Shown piece by piece: positions 27,413 through 36,145 of a stretch of 47,525 nucleotides of DNA; the first letter of the stretch is position 1, and each line of letters opens with the position of its first letter. The notes below the pieces were generated by a model. It made no database searches. It worked only from the letters and a program-made list of their open reading frames with translations, and was not told the DNA's origin. Made by a program: the position numbers and the translations under genes. Location: contig CAKZLZ010000095.1 in NCBI GenBank assembly GCA_937127435.1, forward strand, positions 1 to 47,525, read 5' to 3'. Source of the stretch: an uncultured Verrucomicrobiota bacterium. GTDB lineage: Bacteria > Verrucomicrobiota > Kiritimatiellia > SS1-B-03-39 > UBA6053.

Positions 27413-30409
27413 TTAGACCTCCACCACCTTTCCGGTCTTGGTGAACAGCAACTGGCATTTTATCTTCTCTTCATCAAAACCCAGCATATCCGCAAGGACC
27501 CGCCGGTAGAGTTCCATCTGAGGTCTGTATTTCGCCACCGTTTTTTCGCTGACCGACTGATTGGTTTTAAAGTCCTGAATCCAGGCCGCATCTTTAAACA
27601 GCACCACCCGGTCAAAAATTCCGGTGACCCACCCTTCGGGCAGGACGGTCTCAAACCGTTGCTCCCGCCAGAGCCCGGTCACGCCTTCCGGCTGTTTCAT
27701 TTCCGTCATGGCCAGGGCCATGCTTACATGGGAAAGCACTTCTTCCTCTTCGCCACTTAACAGCGCTTCCGCATCCACCACTTCCGCCCAATCCACCTGT
27801 TCCATTAAAGCGTGCACCCGGGTACCCAATTCACGTCCGTCCCGCTCATAGATATGAAAAAGCTGATCCACTTGTTGGGGCTGGGACGCTTCCTGGGAGG
27901 GCTCCAAACGGGAAAGCGTTTTGCGTCCGTCCGCCACCATGAATGGAACCGGCTTGGTCTCTGGCAGGGCTTCTTTTTTTAAAGAGCTTTCCCAACCGGC
28001 AGCCCCCCAACTTGCCAGACAGTTTGCGCCCTTTAATGCGCTTCCCTTTTCGCCGGAACCCGCCCCCAATCGATCCACCAGCCAATTGTCGACACAACCC
28101 AAAGATCCACCACTCTTTGGAGGCACGGGCAACAGCACCTGCAAAGATTGCTTGGCCCGGGTCAGCGCCACATACAGTCCGCACAAGCCTTCATAGGTTT
28201 TGTCCGCATCCAGCTTCTCACGCATTTGAGAAAATTCGGGAATCTGTTCACATACCACTTTGGGAGGTAATAAACTGATACAGGGTTCTCCCTCATCCCC
28301 ATGACTTTTCACCAATTCTCCGGTTTCAATTTTTGAAAACGAACTGCTTTTCTTCACCGGAAGTATCACTGCATCAAATCCCAAGCCTTTGCTTTGGTGA
28401 ATGGTCATGATCCGCACCACCCCTCTGGCCTCCGATTCTTTGGGACGTGCTTTCTCCACGAAGGCGAGGAAGCGGTCTATAGACGGATCCCCCAAACGGT
28501 CAAACTCGATCGCCAGCAGCAACAACCGGTCGAGACGCCCCCGGGAAAATTGTGCATCCTCCTGGAAAGGAATTCCGTCAATGAGATCACGGATCACCGG
28601 AGTGAAACCCTGATTCTGAACGTGTTCCAGTAAGCGCAGCGGATCGGATTTCATCCCCGCCAGTTTTAAGAAATTCGGACTGAACTCATCCAGGGGATGC
28701 GCGGCCTGTCGCAAGGCAGCCAACACCGCTTCTACAGCCGTGTCATCCCGCAGTGGAGAAGACCCTTCCTGGGAAACCCTGAACCCTCCTCCCCGCAAAA
28801 CATCCGCGATCTCTTTTCCTTCATCATTGGTCCGCACCAGAATTGCGGTTTCCGCTTCCGGTGGCAACCGGCGAACCATTTCTAAAATTACTGCATGCGG
28901 ATCCGTTTCTTTGTCCTCGATTTGCCACACTTCCGCCTGACCGGGCAAATCCTCACGGGCCGCACGGTGTAATTCAAATTCGCGGTTCCACCTCTCCGCC
29001 GACGCAACGGGGATGCCGTCGATCACCGGCACATCCAAAAACACCTGGTTCACCAAATCCAACACCGCCGGTGCAGAACGGTAAGAAACCGCCATGGATT
29101 CATGTTCAATAATCGGCCAGTCCTTCAACACCTGACCAAACAATTCCGAATCGCCGCCCCGCCATCCGTAGATGGCCTGTTTCACATCCCCCACATAAAA
29201 GAAACTGCGTTGCGCCTCCGGATCCTGCAGGACTTCAGACACAAACGGTTCCAGCACTTTCCACTGCAACCGGTTGGTATCCTGAAATTCGTCCAAGAGC
29301 CAATGGGAGATTTCACCATCCAAACGATAAGCGAGTTCATGCGGTTCCAATTGATCAAAATCCGCCATCAACATGCAGGCATCCTCAAACGCCAACTGCC
29401 CTCCGTTCAAAGCTTTGCCCTGATAGGCCTGCTGATAAATTCGTAAAAATCCATACAGCGCCAGCGTCTCCCCCTTCACTTGCACCAACGCCACAGCCAA
29501 CACATGCTCCAGCAATTGACTGAACCCCTCCCAAATCTCCCCGCTGAGATCGATCATGGTCCTGCCGTATTTCACTTCCGGCCCCTCTCCAGCCAGCAGC
29601 CGTTGGGAGAGAGTGTCTTTAGGCAGATCCCCCGTCCAGGTGGAACTTAACTGGAAGTGTGCACACTTCTCCGCCAAGGTCTCCAGAATGGATTGGGCCT
29701 TCGCATCCAACGACAATGAAGGCAATGCATGCAGAATGTCCTCCAGAATCAATGCACAAGCTTGCGCATCCAGTTTCTGTGGCGGATTCTGAATGTCCGG
29801 CCCCTGCCAGGCCTCAAATTGGGGGACGGTCAGAAAAGTTGCGCGATGGCTCCCCAAAAAGTTCTCCATCAGACGCATGAAGTTTTTTTCGGAAGCCCCG
29901 TGGGTGGCTTCCGAAAATAATTGTAGAAAGCCCTCCGTCAATTCCGGCGTCAAAGATCCGGATTTGAAGATCTGGTTGATCACTTCCGATTGCAAACGCA
30001 AATATTCTGCGGATTGGGTGTCCATCAACGAGAACTCCGGAGGCAGTCCTAACTCGACAGATACCGCAGAGAGCATTTGGGAAATACGCGAATCCAAAGT
30101 GCCGACCCGCAGGCGGTGAAGTGAGTGAAACCACCGGCGCAAATCCGCGATAAAGTCTTCCCGGGCATGGGGAATCCCCATGATCTCAGCGGTGCTCCCC
30201 GCCTCTTCATCCGATGAGGCCGCTTTCCGCAAAGCGGTCACGATACTGTCAAAAATCTCCCCGGCCGCTTTGCGGGAGAAGGTATATGCGGCAATCGAGT
30301 CAGGTTCCGCCTGCATCGCCAAAAGACGCAACACCCTCCGCGACAGCTGAAAAGTCTTTCCGCTGCCCGCACTTGCGGAAATGCAAAGATAAGGAAGAAA
30401 GCTGTTCAA
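27413..30409 (-). CDS. AddA/RecB-like helicase-nuclease
   Basis: This 998-residue protein has UvrD-type SF1 helicase motifs: Walker A ASAGSGKT (12-19), motif II LLDEFQDTN (371-379), motif III FYVGDVKQAIYGWRGGD, motif V VRIMTIHQSKGLGFDAVILP and motif VI LYVALTRAK. The C-terminus is a RecB-family nuclease with His866 (GTRVHALME), Asp933 (GIFDRVV), Asp946-x-Lys948 (IQDFKT) and Gln964/Tyr968 (YRPQMELYRRV), so the nuclease looks intact. AddA works with AddB in resecting double-strand breaks, but no addB is adjacent. It is shorter than typical AddA (about 1200). The start codon is TTG, overlapping the upstream gene's stop (TTGA). Confidence 0.9.
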   Translation of the reverse strand: MNSFLPYLCISASAGSGKTFQLSRRVLRLLAMQAEPDSIAAYTFSRKAAGEIFDSIVTALRKAASSDEEAGSTAEIMGIPHAREDFIADLRRWFHSLHRLRVGTLDSRISQMLSAVSVELGLPPEFSLMDTQSAEYLRLQSEVINQIFKSGSLTPELTEGFLQLFSEATHGASEKNFMRLMENFLGSHRATFLTVPQFEAWQGPDIQNPPQKLDAQACALILEDILHALPSLSLDAKAQSILETLAEKCAHFQLSSTWTGDLPKDTLSQRLLAGEGPEVKYGRTMIDLSGEIWEGFSQLLEHVLAVALVQVKGETLALYGFLRIYQQAYQGKALNGGQLAFEDACMLMADFDQLEPHELAYRLDGEISHWLLDEFQDTNRLQWKVLEPFVSEVLQDPEAQRSFFYVGDVKQAIYGWRGGDSELFGQVLKDWPIIEHESMAVSYRSAPAVLDLVNQVFLDVPVIDGIPVASAERWNREFELHRAAREDLPGQAEVWQIEDKETDPHAVILEMVRRLPPEAETAILVRTNDEGKEIADVLRGGGFRVSQEGSSPLRDDTAVEAVLAALRQAAHPLDEFSPNFLKLAGMKSDPLRLLEHVQNQGFTPVIRDLIDGIPFQEDAQFSRGRLDRLLLLAIEFDRLGDPSIDRFLAFVEKARPKESEARGVVRIMTIHQSKGLGFDAVILPVKKSSSFSKIETGELVKSHGDEGEPCISLLPPKVVCEQIPEFSQMREKLDADKTYEGLCGLYVALTRAKQSLQVLLPVPPKSGGSLGCVDNWLVDRLGAGSGEKGSALKGANCLASWGAAGWESSLKKEALPETKPVPFMVADGRKTLSRLEPSQEASQPQQVDQLFHIYERDGRELGTRVHALMEQVDWAEVVDAEALLSGEEEEVLSHVSMALAMTEMKQPEGVTGLWREQRFETVLPEGWVTGIFDRVVLFKDAAWIQDFKTNQSVSEKTVAKYRPQMELYRRVLADMLGFDEEKIKCQLLFTKTGKVVEV

Positions 30410-30630
30410 ACGTTTTCCGCCCCGCCACCTGAAACCGAGGCCATGATCGCCCGTGCTTTCTCTTCCATTTCACTGGCCACGCTCAGAAACACATATTGCC
30501 CGACACCGCCCTCCCCGAAGAGCGCTTCATTGCTATGAATGTTATAAGGAATCTCTTCACCATCCAGCAGGTGCGCCGCCGTTTCGGCTTCGAATTGATT
30601 GTTAAAGTTTGCGATACGTACAAAATCCAT
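30406..30630 (-). CDS. DUF2007-like small protein
   Basis: The protein has 74 residues. The start at 30630 follows AAAGGAGCTGCATC; a longer frame from 30699 has no such site. The sequence FNNQFEAETAAHLLDGEEIP, then SNEALFG and an aliphatic strand (QYVFLSVASEMEEKARAIM), fits the DUF2007 fold, a small alpha/beta module of unclear function sometimes called a putative signal-transducing protein. It overlaps the helicase gene by 4 bp, so the two are translated together, although a functional link is not known. Confidence 0.75.
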   Translation of the reverse strand: MDFVRIANFNNQFEAETAAHLLDGEEIPYNIHSNEALFGEGGVGQYVFLSVASEMEEKARAIMASVSGGGAENV

Positions 30631-30793
30631 GATGCAGCTCCTTTTCAGGTATTGTAGGGCTTCAACCGCAGAGAGGAAAGCGGAAAAACCTTCCTTCACC
30701 TTTTCATCCCGGCGCCTACCCCGACCGCCTCCACACTGATTAATCAGATATTTGATTTGAAGTTTGGAGATTCCGTGTCAAAAGGAGCCCACT

Positions 30794-30883
30794 ATGGGAC
30801 AACAACATCGAAAAGTAAGTAAACGTAAAGCACGCAACCGCCGCCTCAAAAGAAAAAAAGTGGCGGCCAAGTCTGCGGAGTAA
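30794..30883 (+). CDS. very small basic protein (29 aa)
   Basis: The frame encodes 29 residues (MGQQHRKVSKRKARNRRLKR then KKVAAKSAE), half of them Lys or Arg. It starts after a strong AAAAGGAGCCCACT site. The composition suggests binding to RNA or another nucleic acid, like small ribosome-associated proteins. It resembles small basic proteins I have seen in Verrucomicrobia, but that is from memory and not checked. It is 6 bp before the lipoprotein gene at 30890. Confidence 0.65.
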   Translation: MGQQHRKVSKRKARNRRLKRKKVAAKSAE

Positions 30884-30889
30884 AACCGT

Positions 30890-31714
30890 ATGAGTAAACC
30901 GTATCCGTCTATGGGTTCTCCCCGGAGAACTCCGTCGCTCTTTTGTGCACTGGGCCTGACCATTTTCCTAAGCTCCTGCGCCAGCAGTTCAGCGAAACGT
31001 CGGGAGCCATCCGCCCCTGTAACGGAGGATTCAAGGTCGGAACTCGTTTTTCTAAACATTGAAGAAGCATCCGGCTGGGTCGCATACAATTGCAATCCTT
31101 CCGGCGACGAAACGGAAACCGAAACCTATCGGGTCGTCGTGATTCGGCAGAAATCCGGAGAAGTCATTTATGACAGTCAGATTCCATTGGCGGCAGATCT
31201 CTGCACCCATGGATTTGAAATGTCTCCTGAAGATCCCCGCCTGAAGAAATTAGGGCGCAATGTGGACAGCGAGATTATCGAACCTCTGGAAGCCTACCAG
31301 AAATCATTAGAAATGGAAAAGGCCGCTCCCAAAGCCGCCCCGGAAACAAAACCGGAACCGGCTGCACAGGAAACCAAAGCCCAAACGCCTGCAGAGCCAA
31401 AAGAAGCAGCGGCCCCGGCCCCGAAAGCGGTCGAACAAGCGAATTTAACCCTGCCCATACTTGGGAAGGACGGTGATGCCGTACTCCTTAACCTGAAAGA
31501 CCAGGAAGCCCCCGCAGTTGGCGACCGCTTTTTCCTCCTCACCCAACCCGAAGTCATTGCCATTCCCGGCACCGATGAGAAAGTCATCATCTCTAAAGGG
31601 GAAGTGACCGGATTGGCGGAAATTCAATCTGTAAAAAACGAAACCGCACGTGCGAAAATTCTCAGCGGCAACATGCCTGAATCCGGTGTGGCTGAAAAAA
31701 TTAATAAACCGTAA
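30890..31714 (+). CDS. lipoprotein with Ala/Pro/Lys-rich linker, unknown function
   Basis: This 274-residue protein has a signal ending in the lipobox FLSSC (about residue 30). A first domain (about 50-130) contains two Cys in NCNPSGDET and ADLCTHGFEMSP that could form a disulfide. A repetitive low-complexity linker of EKAAPKAAPETKPEP type follows (about 143-185). A C-terminal domain (about 188-270) has VLLNLKDQEAPAVGDRFFLL and ISKGEVTGLAEIQSVKNETA, a beta-barrel-like pattern similar to the FlgT C-terminal fold. I do not recognise the whole protein. It begins a run leading through the thioredoxin gene to ruvA. Confidence 0.75.
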   Translation: MSKPYPSMGSPRRTPSLFCALGLTIFLSSCASSSAKRREPSAPVTEDSRSELVFLNIEEASGWVAYNCNPSGDETETETYRVVVIRQKSGEVIYDSQIPLAADLCTHGFEMSPEDPRLKKLGRNVDSEIIEPLEAYQKSLEMEKAAPKAAPETKPEPAAQETKAQTPAEPKEAAAPAPKAVEQANLTLPILGKDGDAVLLNLKDQEAPAVGDRFFLLTQPEVIAIPGTDEKVIISKGEVTGLAEIQSVKNETARAKILSGNMPESGVAEKINKP

Positions 31715-31746
31715 GCTACCCGCTCGTTCGTACGACCAAGGTCCGA

Positions 31747-32187
31747 ATGAAAAAAGAAATCCTCATCCTCGTGATCATCATCGGCGCATTCGCGCTGATT
31801 CAAAGTATCAACTTTGTGAAGATGCCGGAAACCAAAGGTAGCCCCTTACTGGTACCGACCGATGAAGCAAACTTCTATCAAAACGTGGAGCGATCAGGTG
31901 ACTGGGTCATGCTGGAGTTTCACGCCCCCTGGTGTGGATTTTGCAAAAAACTCAAACCCCTGATCAATGAGCTCGCACAAGAACAAAAAGACCATCTGAA
32001 AATCCTTCCGATCAATAAGGACGAATCTCCCAGCTTGGCCAATGAATTTCAGGTTTCCGGAATCCCCGCGCTTATTCTACTCTACAAAGGACGGGAAGTC
32101 GATCGTCGCATCGGCTACATGCCCAAAGCGGTTTTATCCAGCTGGGTTGAAGGCGTGATGCAAAATGACAAATCAACATCCCCATGA
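31747..32187 (+). CDS. membrane-anchored thioredoxin-like protein
   Basis: The protein has 146 residues. One N-terminal membrane anchor (EILILVIIIGAFALIQSI) precedes a thioredoxin fold with the active site WCGFC in LEFHAPWCGFCKKLKP, the cis-Pro in VSGIPALILLYKG, and the C-terminal helix. The catalytic domain should face the periplasm, where it would reduce or form disulfides. The GF dipeptide between the Cys residues is not the thioredoxin GP. It is 32 bp after the lipoprotein gene, whose two Cys might be a substrate, and overlaps ruvA by 4 bp. Confidence 0.9.
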   Translation: MKKEILILVIIIGAFALIQSINFVKMPETKGSPLLVPTDEANFYQNVERSGDWVMLEFHAPWCGFCKKLKPLINELAQEQKDHLKILPINKDESPSLANEFQVSGIPALILLYKGREVDRRIGYMPKAVLSSWVEGVMQNDKSTSP

Positions 32188-32774
32188 TTGAATTCATTGC
32201 CGGCAAACTGATCGAGAAAACCCCAACCTGCGCGGTCATCCAAACCGGAGGCATCGGTCTTCAGGTTCTGATTCCACTCTCATCCTATGACGCCCTGCCG
32301 GCCGTGGGCTCCGACGTCCACCTTCACAGCCTGTTGGTGGTGCGGGAAGACTCCCTCACCCTCTACGGATTCATGAAGCTTAGCGAACGCCGGATGTTCG
32401 AGCAATTGACGCAAGTCAGTGGCATTGGTCCCAAACTGGGTCTTACCGCCCTGAGTGGACTCTCCATTCAAGCATTGCAGACCGCCATCATGGAAGGCGA
32501 CGTCAAACGACTGAGCAGCATTTCGGGCATCGGAAAAAAAATGGCCGAGCGGATGGTGGTGGAACTACGGGATAAAATGGAGAAAAGCGCCATCGAAACC
32601 GGATCCGGTTCCGCGGCGCCCGCCGGCCCCACCCGCGATGCTATCCTCGCCTTGGTCGCACTGGGCTATAAGCAGCAGGATGCATCCGCTATGCTGGAAA
32701 AGGTAAGAAAACAAAGTACCGGCAAAGTGGAAAATGTGGAAGATCTCGTGCGCCTGGCCCTGAGCACAAAATGA
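32184..32774 (+). CDS. ruvA: Holliday junction branch migration protein RuvA
   Basis: The protein has 196 residues, the usual length. Domain I is an OB-fold (MIEFIAGKLIEKTPTCAVIQ). Domain II has two helix-hairpin-helix motifs (VSGIGPKLGLTALSGLS, ISGIGKKMAERMVVELRDK), and domain III is the C-terminal RuvB-contacting helix bundle (ILALVALGYKQQDASAML). RuvA tetramers bind Holliday junctions and load RuvB. No ruvB or ruvC is nearby. It overlaps the thioredoxin gene and the DUF1343 gene by 4 bp each. Confidence 0.96.
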   Translation: MIEFIAGKLIEKTPTCAVIQTGGIGLQVLIPLSSYDALPAVGSDVHLHSLLVVREDSLTLYGFMKLSERRMFEQLTQVSGIGPKLGLTALSGLSIQALQTAIMEGDVKRLSSISGIGKKMAERMVVELRDKMEKSAIETGSGSAAPAGPTRDAILALVALGYKQQDASAMLEKVRKQSTGKVENVEDLVRLALSTK

Positions 32775-33835
32775 GCGGCCTGGACCGCCTCCTCCAAGAA
32801 AAACATCTCCCCTTTCCCGGGGCGCGCGTGGGAATTCTCGCCCACCATGCTTCCGTCAATCTTCATGGCCGACACACTGTCGACTGCCTTTTGGAAACAA
32901 AGGCGTGGCGGATAGAAAAACTCTTTTCCCCCGAACACGGCTTCTTCGGCAGGGCGGCCGCCGGTGAAGAGGTTGAAAATTCCCTGCACCCCACTTGGAA
33001 AATTCCCGTACACAGCTTGTACGGAGAACACCGGAGTCCTCCACCGGCATGGCTTGAAAATCTGGATTTAATGATCGTGGATTTACAGGATTTAGGTATC
33101 CGCTGCTACACCTACGCCTCCAGCTTGCTTTTAATGATGCGCGCCTGCGCGCAGGCCGGAATTCCCATGCTGGTCATTGAACGCCCCACCCCTCTGGCCG
33201 GCATCGTCGACGGCCCCGACCTCGACCCTCAATGTGAAAGTTTTGTCGGCATGATTGACCTCCCTTTGGTGTTCGGGCGCGGACAGGGGGATCTGGCTGA
33301 ATTTCTGAAATCACATCATTCCGGACTTCGGGATCTTCAATTACAGGTCTTCCGGGATTCGGATGCTGTTGTGGATACGGAAAAATGGATACCCCCTTCC
33401 CCTGCGATTGTCAGTCCGGCTTGCGCCCGGTTGTATCCCGTGACTGTATGGTGTGAGGCCATTGCGGATATCGATGTGGACCGTGGCAACGCAGATTCAT
33501 TTGCCATATGGTGCATGCCGGATTTCCCGGCAGAACTGCTGAAAAACCCTCCGATATTTAAAGGCATGCGTGCGACTGCCCTGACCGGAAAAAGGTCAGG
33601 ATACCACTTTCAGATTGACGAGTTGAGCCGCTTCAAACCGGTAGAGAATGCGGTGATACTCCTCTGTGCCCTGCGGGATCATTTAGGCGTTGAACGCCTG
33701 TTCAGTCAGCCGGACAACCGTCCTGAATTTTTTGATAAACTTATGGGCACATCATCCGTACGCGAACAACTCATGGCCGGCCTCTCCGCAGAGGAGATCG
33801 TAAATTCCTGGTCCGTATCGCGCCAGTCTACTTGA
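32771..33835 (+). CDS. divergent DUF1343/NamZ-family protein
   Basis: This 354-residue protein matches the DUF1343 family, which includes the exo-beta-N-acetylmuramidase NamZ: RVGILAHHASVNLHGRHTVD, LFSPEHGFFGRAAAGEEV, HSLYG, MIVDLQDLGIRCYTYASSLL and SFVGMIDLPLVFGRGQGDLA. It is shorter than usual (about 400) and has no signal peptide. The family's PIPxRHGMTxGE region, which contributes to the catalytic pocket, is replaced by LPLVFGRGQGDLA. It may therefore have lost activity or changed substrate. It overlaps ruvA by 4 bp and the convergent kinase gene by 8 bp at the stops. Confidence 0.85.
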   Translation: MSGLDRLLQEKHLPFPGARVGILAHHASVNLHGRHTVDCLLETKAWRIEKLFSPEHGFFGRAAAGEEVENSLHPTWKIPVHSLYGEHRSPPPAWLENLDLMIVDLQDLGIRCYTYASSLLLMMRACAQAGIPMLVIERPTPLAGIVDGPDLDPQCESFVGMIDLPLVFGRGQGDLAEFLKSHHSGLRDLQLQVFRDSDAVVDTEKWIPPSPAIVSPACARLYPVTVWCEAIADIDVDRGNADSFAIWCMPDFPAELLKNPPIFKGMRATALTGKRSGYHFQIDELSRFKPVENAVILLCALRDHLGVERLFSQPDNRPEFFDKLMGTSSVREQLMAGLSAEEIVNSWSVSRQST

Positions 33836-36071
33836 GAATTTCTTTCAAACGCGTCTGCAGCGCTTCCATGCGGAAGGGCTTATGAATGAATCCATCCACC
33901 TTCAGGTCTTTGAAACTTTCCAAACTGTCTGATTCATCATAGCCGCTCATAATCAGAACTTTCAGATCAGGCATAAACTCTCTGATTTTCTTTAACGCTT
34001 CCAGTCCCCCCATGCGGGGCATCGTGATATCCAGAATCAAGCAACGGATTTCATCCGGATCAACAGCGGCTAGTTTTTCAACCGCGTCCTCACCGTCATT
34101 GGCCGTTTGCACATCAAAGCCCAAAGGCGACAACAGACGCTGGATGGTCATACAAATTAGCGGTTCATCATCCACCACCCAAATTTTTCCACTTCCCACC
34201 AGATCCTCCTCAACTTCAGGTTCACTTTCCTCGGGCTCCTCAATCATGACCGCTTCCGCTACCGGGATCCACAAGATAAATTCACTGCCTTGTTCAGAGT
34301 CGGTCCTCACGCCCAGGGCCCCGTCAAATTTCTCAACCAGTCCTGCGACGGAAGGGAGCCCCAATCCGCGTCCCTGAAATTTTGTGGTATAGAAAGGTTC
34401 AAAAATATGCGGCAAATCCTCCGGAGAGATTCCCGAACCATTGTCTGTTATTTTTAATACCCAATAGTCGTCGGCATCAATTCTCCGGAACATTTTATAG
34501 GGTGCAAAATCAGCATTAGTAAATGTTCGCACTTCCGTGCTCAGTGTAATGGTGCCACCTGATTCTTTCGACAAAGCTTCTTCTGCGTTGGAAACCAGTT
34601 GGTTAATAATTTCAGAGAATGAAGGCAGATCCAGGCGAACCTGCGCATTTGGTGCAGACAGATTTTTCTCAATATTTACGTTTGCTTCCGCATTCATTAT
34701 CAGGATTCGCAACACATCGTCCAAGCACTCATCCGCCTTTTCCAACTTAAGCAGCATCGCTTTCTTTCCCGCATAACTGAGCATTTGATCACATAATTTT
34801 GCCGCGCGTTTTCCACTTTCCTGAATATCGTGCAGGTAACGCCAAACTTCATCTCTGCCATGCGGATACTTCATCTGGGCCAAATATGCACTTCCCATCA
34901 TTGCCTGGAGGATATTGTTAAATTCATGCGCAACCCCCCCGGCCAAAACGGTAATCGATTTGAAATGCTGGGATTCAGTCAACTGTTGTTGCAAAATCAG
35001 ATTTTCCTTCTCGGCACTTTTGCTTTTGGAGATATCCATCGCAAAACCTTCGATGCGCAAATCCCCCTCTTCTACCGACCCTAAAAGTCTGGCTGCAAGC
35101 AGCAAGGTCCTTTTTTCGCCCTTCAACCCTACGACATCCGCTTCAAAGTCGACCACATATCCCTTTTCCGTCAACTGGCAGATAAAATCTTCGCGGCGGG
35201 AATTTTTTTCATAGAATTCCTTCACTGAAACATTTTCTGAAAGCAGCTCTTGCGGAGCCTTTGCGCCTAAAAAGTTTGCCATTGTAGGATTGGCAAACAA
35301 CATCTTCCCCTCAACTGTGGTTGTAAAAATACCCACCGGCGCATTGCTGTAGAGACTGGATAATTTTTCTGCGCTCTCATTTAAGTTCTGTAAATCCTGC
35401 AATCCCGCCAGGGCATGCCCCAGATCATTACATACAACCTGTAAATGATCGTACATACCGGTTTGCTTAAATTTAGCCGCATCAGCATTACGTGCATACA
35501 GCACGCCGAACAAACGTTCTCCCATACGGACGGGTGCCAAAAGCTTTTCGCCCCCTGCATTCGATCCTAGCGAATGGATTCCCCGGCCTTTGGAAAATTC
35601 AGGCAACTGGGAGATGAGTTGGGCCCGTACCGCTTCTTCCTGGATTTCAGCCCCGCCAAATTCTTCCGTCACTACCAGGGGAGCACCGGTCAATTGGTAA
35701 AACCCTATCGACTCCAATGCGAATGCATTCTCCAGAATAGGAAGCACCTTTTTAATCAACGTGCCGGAATTATCAATTTTGACGATTTCCGCATGGAACT
35801 TCTGCATGCCATTTAACAAATTCAGATTTTCACGAAGCTTTTTCTGATTTCGTTCCGACAGAGAAATCAAACGGCCGGCAAGCAATCCAAATATAAAAAA
35901 CAGCATAACCACAGTCGACCGGACGTACAAGGTCCTCTGGGGGTCATAGGCATAAAGCATATCAATGAAGCTTTTTCCCGGGAAAAAATGCCAACTGATT
36001 AAGGCATCCAGCACCCAAGTGGCCAGACCCATTAATATGCCCAACATCAGGGCTTGATTTGAAGACTTCAT
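33828..36071 (-). CDS. hybrid sensor histidine kinase with C-terminal receiver
   Basis: The protein has about 747 residues. Two membrane helices (about 9-30 and 54-72) are followed by a helix, a GAF-like domain (about 95-225), a PAS domain (about 240-350), a HisKA-type dimerisation region with His383 (GGVAHEFNNILQ), an ATPase domain (Asn497, ITDNGSGISPED, GRGLGLPSVAGLV) and a receiver with Asp682 (LILDITMPRMGG) and Lys732. This kinase-receiver order is common for orphan hybrid kinases that pass phosphate to a separate protein. GTG at 36074 directly precedes the ATG at 36071; the ATG is given here. No cognate regulator gene is adjacent. Confidence 0.92.
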   Translation of the reverse strand: MKSSNQALMLGILMGLATWVLDALISWHFFPGKSFIDMLYAYDPQRTLYVRSTVVMLFFIFGLLAGRLISLSERNQKKLRENLNLLNGMQKFHAEIVKIDNSGTLIKKVLPILENAFALESIGFYQLTGAPLVVTEEFGGAEIQEEAVRAQLISQLPEFSKGRGIHSLGSNAGGEKLLAPVRMGERLFGVLYARNADAAKFKQTGMYDHLQVVCNDLGHALAGLQDLQNLNESAEKLSSLYSNAPVGIFTTTVEGKMLFANPTMANFLGAKAPQELLSENVSVKEFYEKNSRREDFICQLTEKGYVVDFEADVVGLKGEKRTLLLAARLLGSVEEGDLRIEGFAMDISKSKSAEKENLILQQQLTESQHFKSITVLAGGVAHEFNNILQAMMGSAYLAQMKYPHGRDEVWRYLHDIQESGKRAAKLCDQMLSYAGKKAMLLKLEKADECLDDVLRILIMNAEANVNIEKNLSAPNAQVRLDLPSFSEIINQLVSNAEEALSKESGGTITLSTEVRTFTNADFAPYKMFRRIDADDYWVLKITDNGSGISPEDLPHIFEPFYTTKFQGRGLGLPSVAGLVEKFDGALGVRTDSEQGSEFILWIPVAEAVMIEEPEESEPEVEEDLVGSGKIWVVDDEPLICMTIQRLLSPLGFDVQTANDGEDAVEKLAAVDPDEIRCLILDITMPRMGGLEALKKIREFMPDLKVLIMSGYDESDSLESFKDLKVDGFIHKPFRMEALQTRLKEILK

Positions 36072-36145
36072 CACCGTTTTGAATGCCTCAAATCCCTGCG
36101 TTCTTCAACTCTAAACAACACAAATATACCAGTCATTCATTAGAG

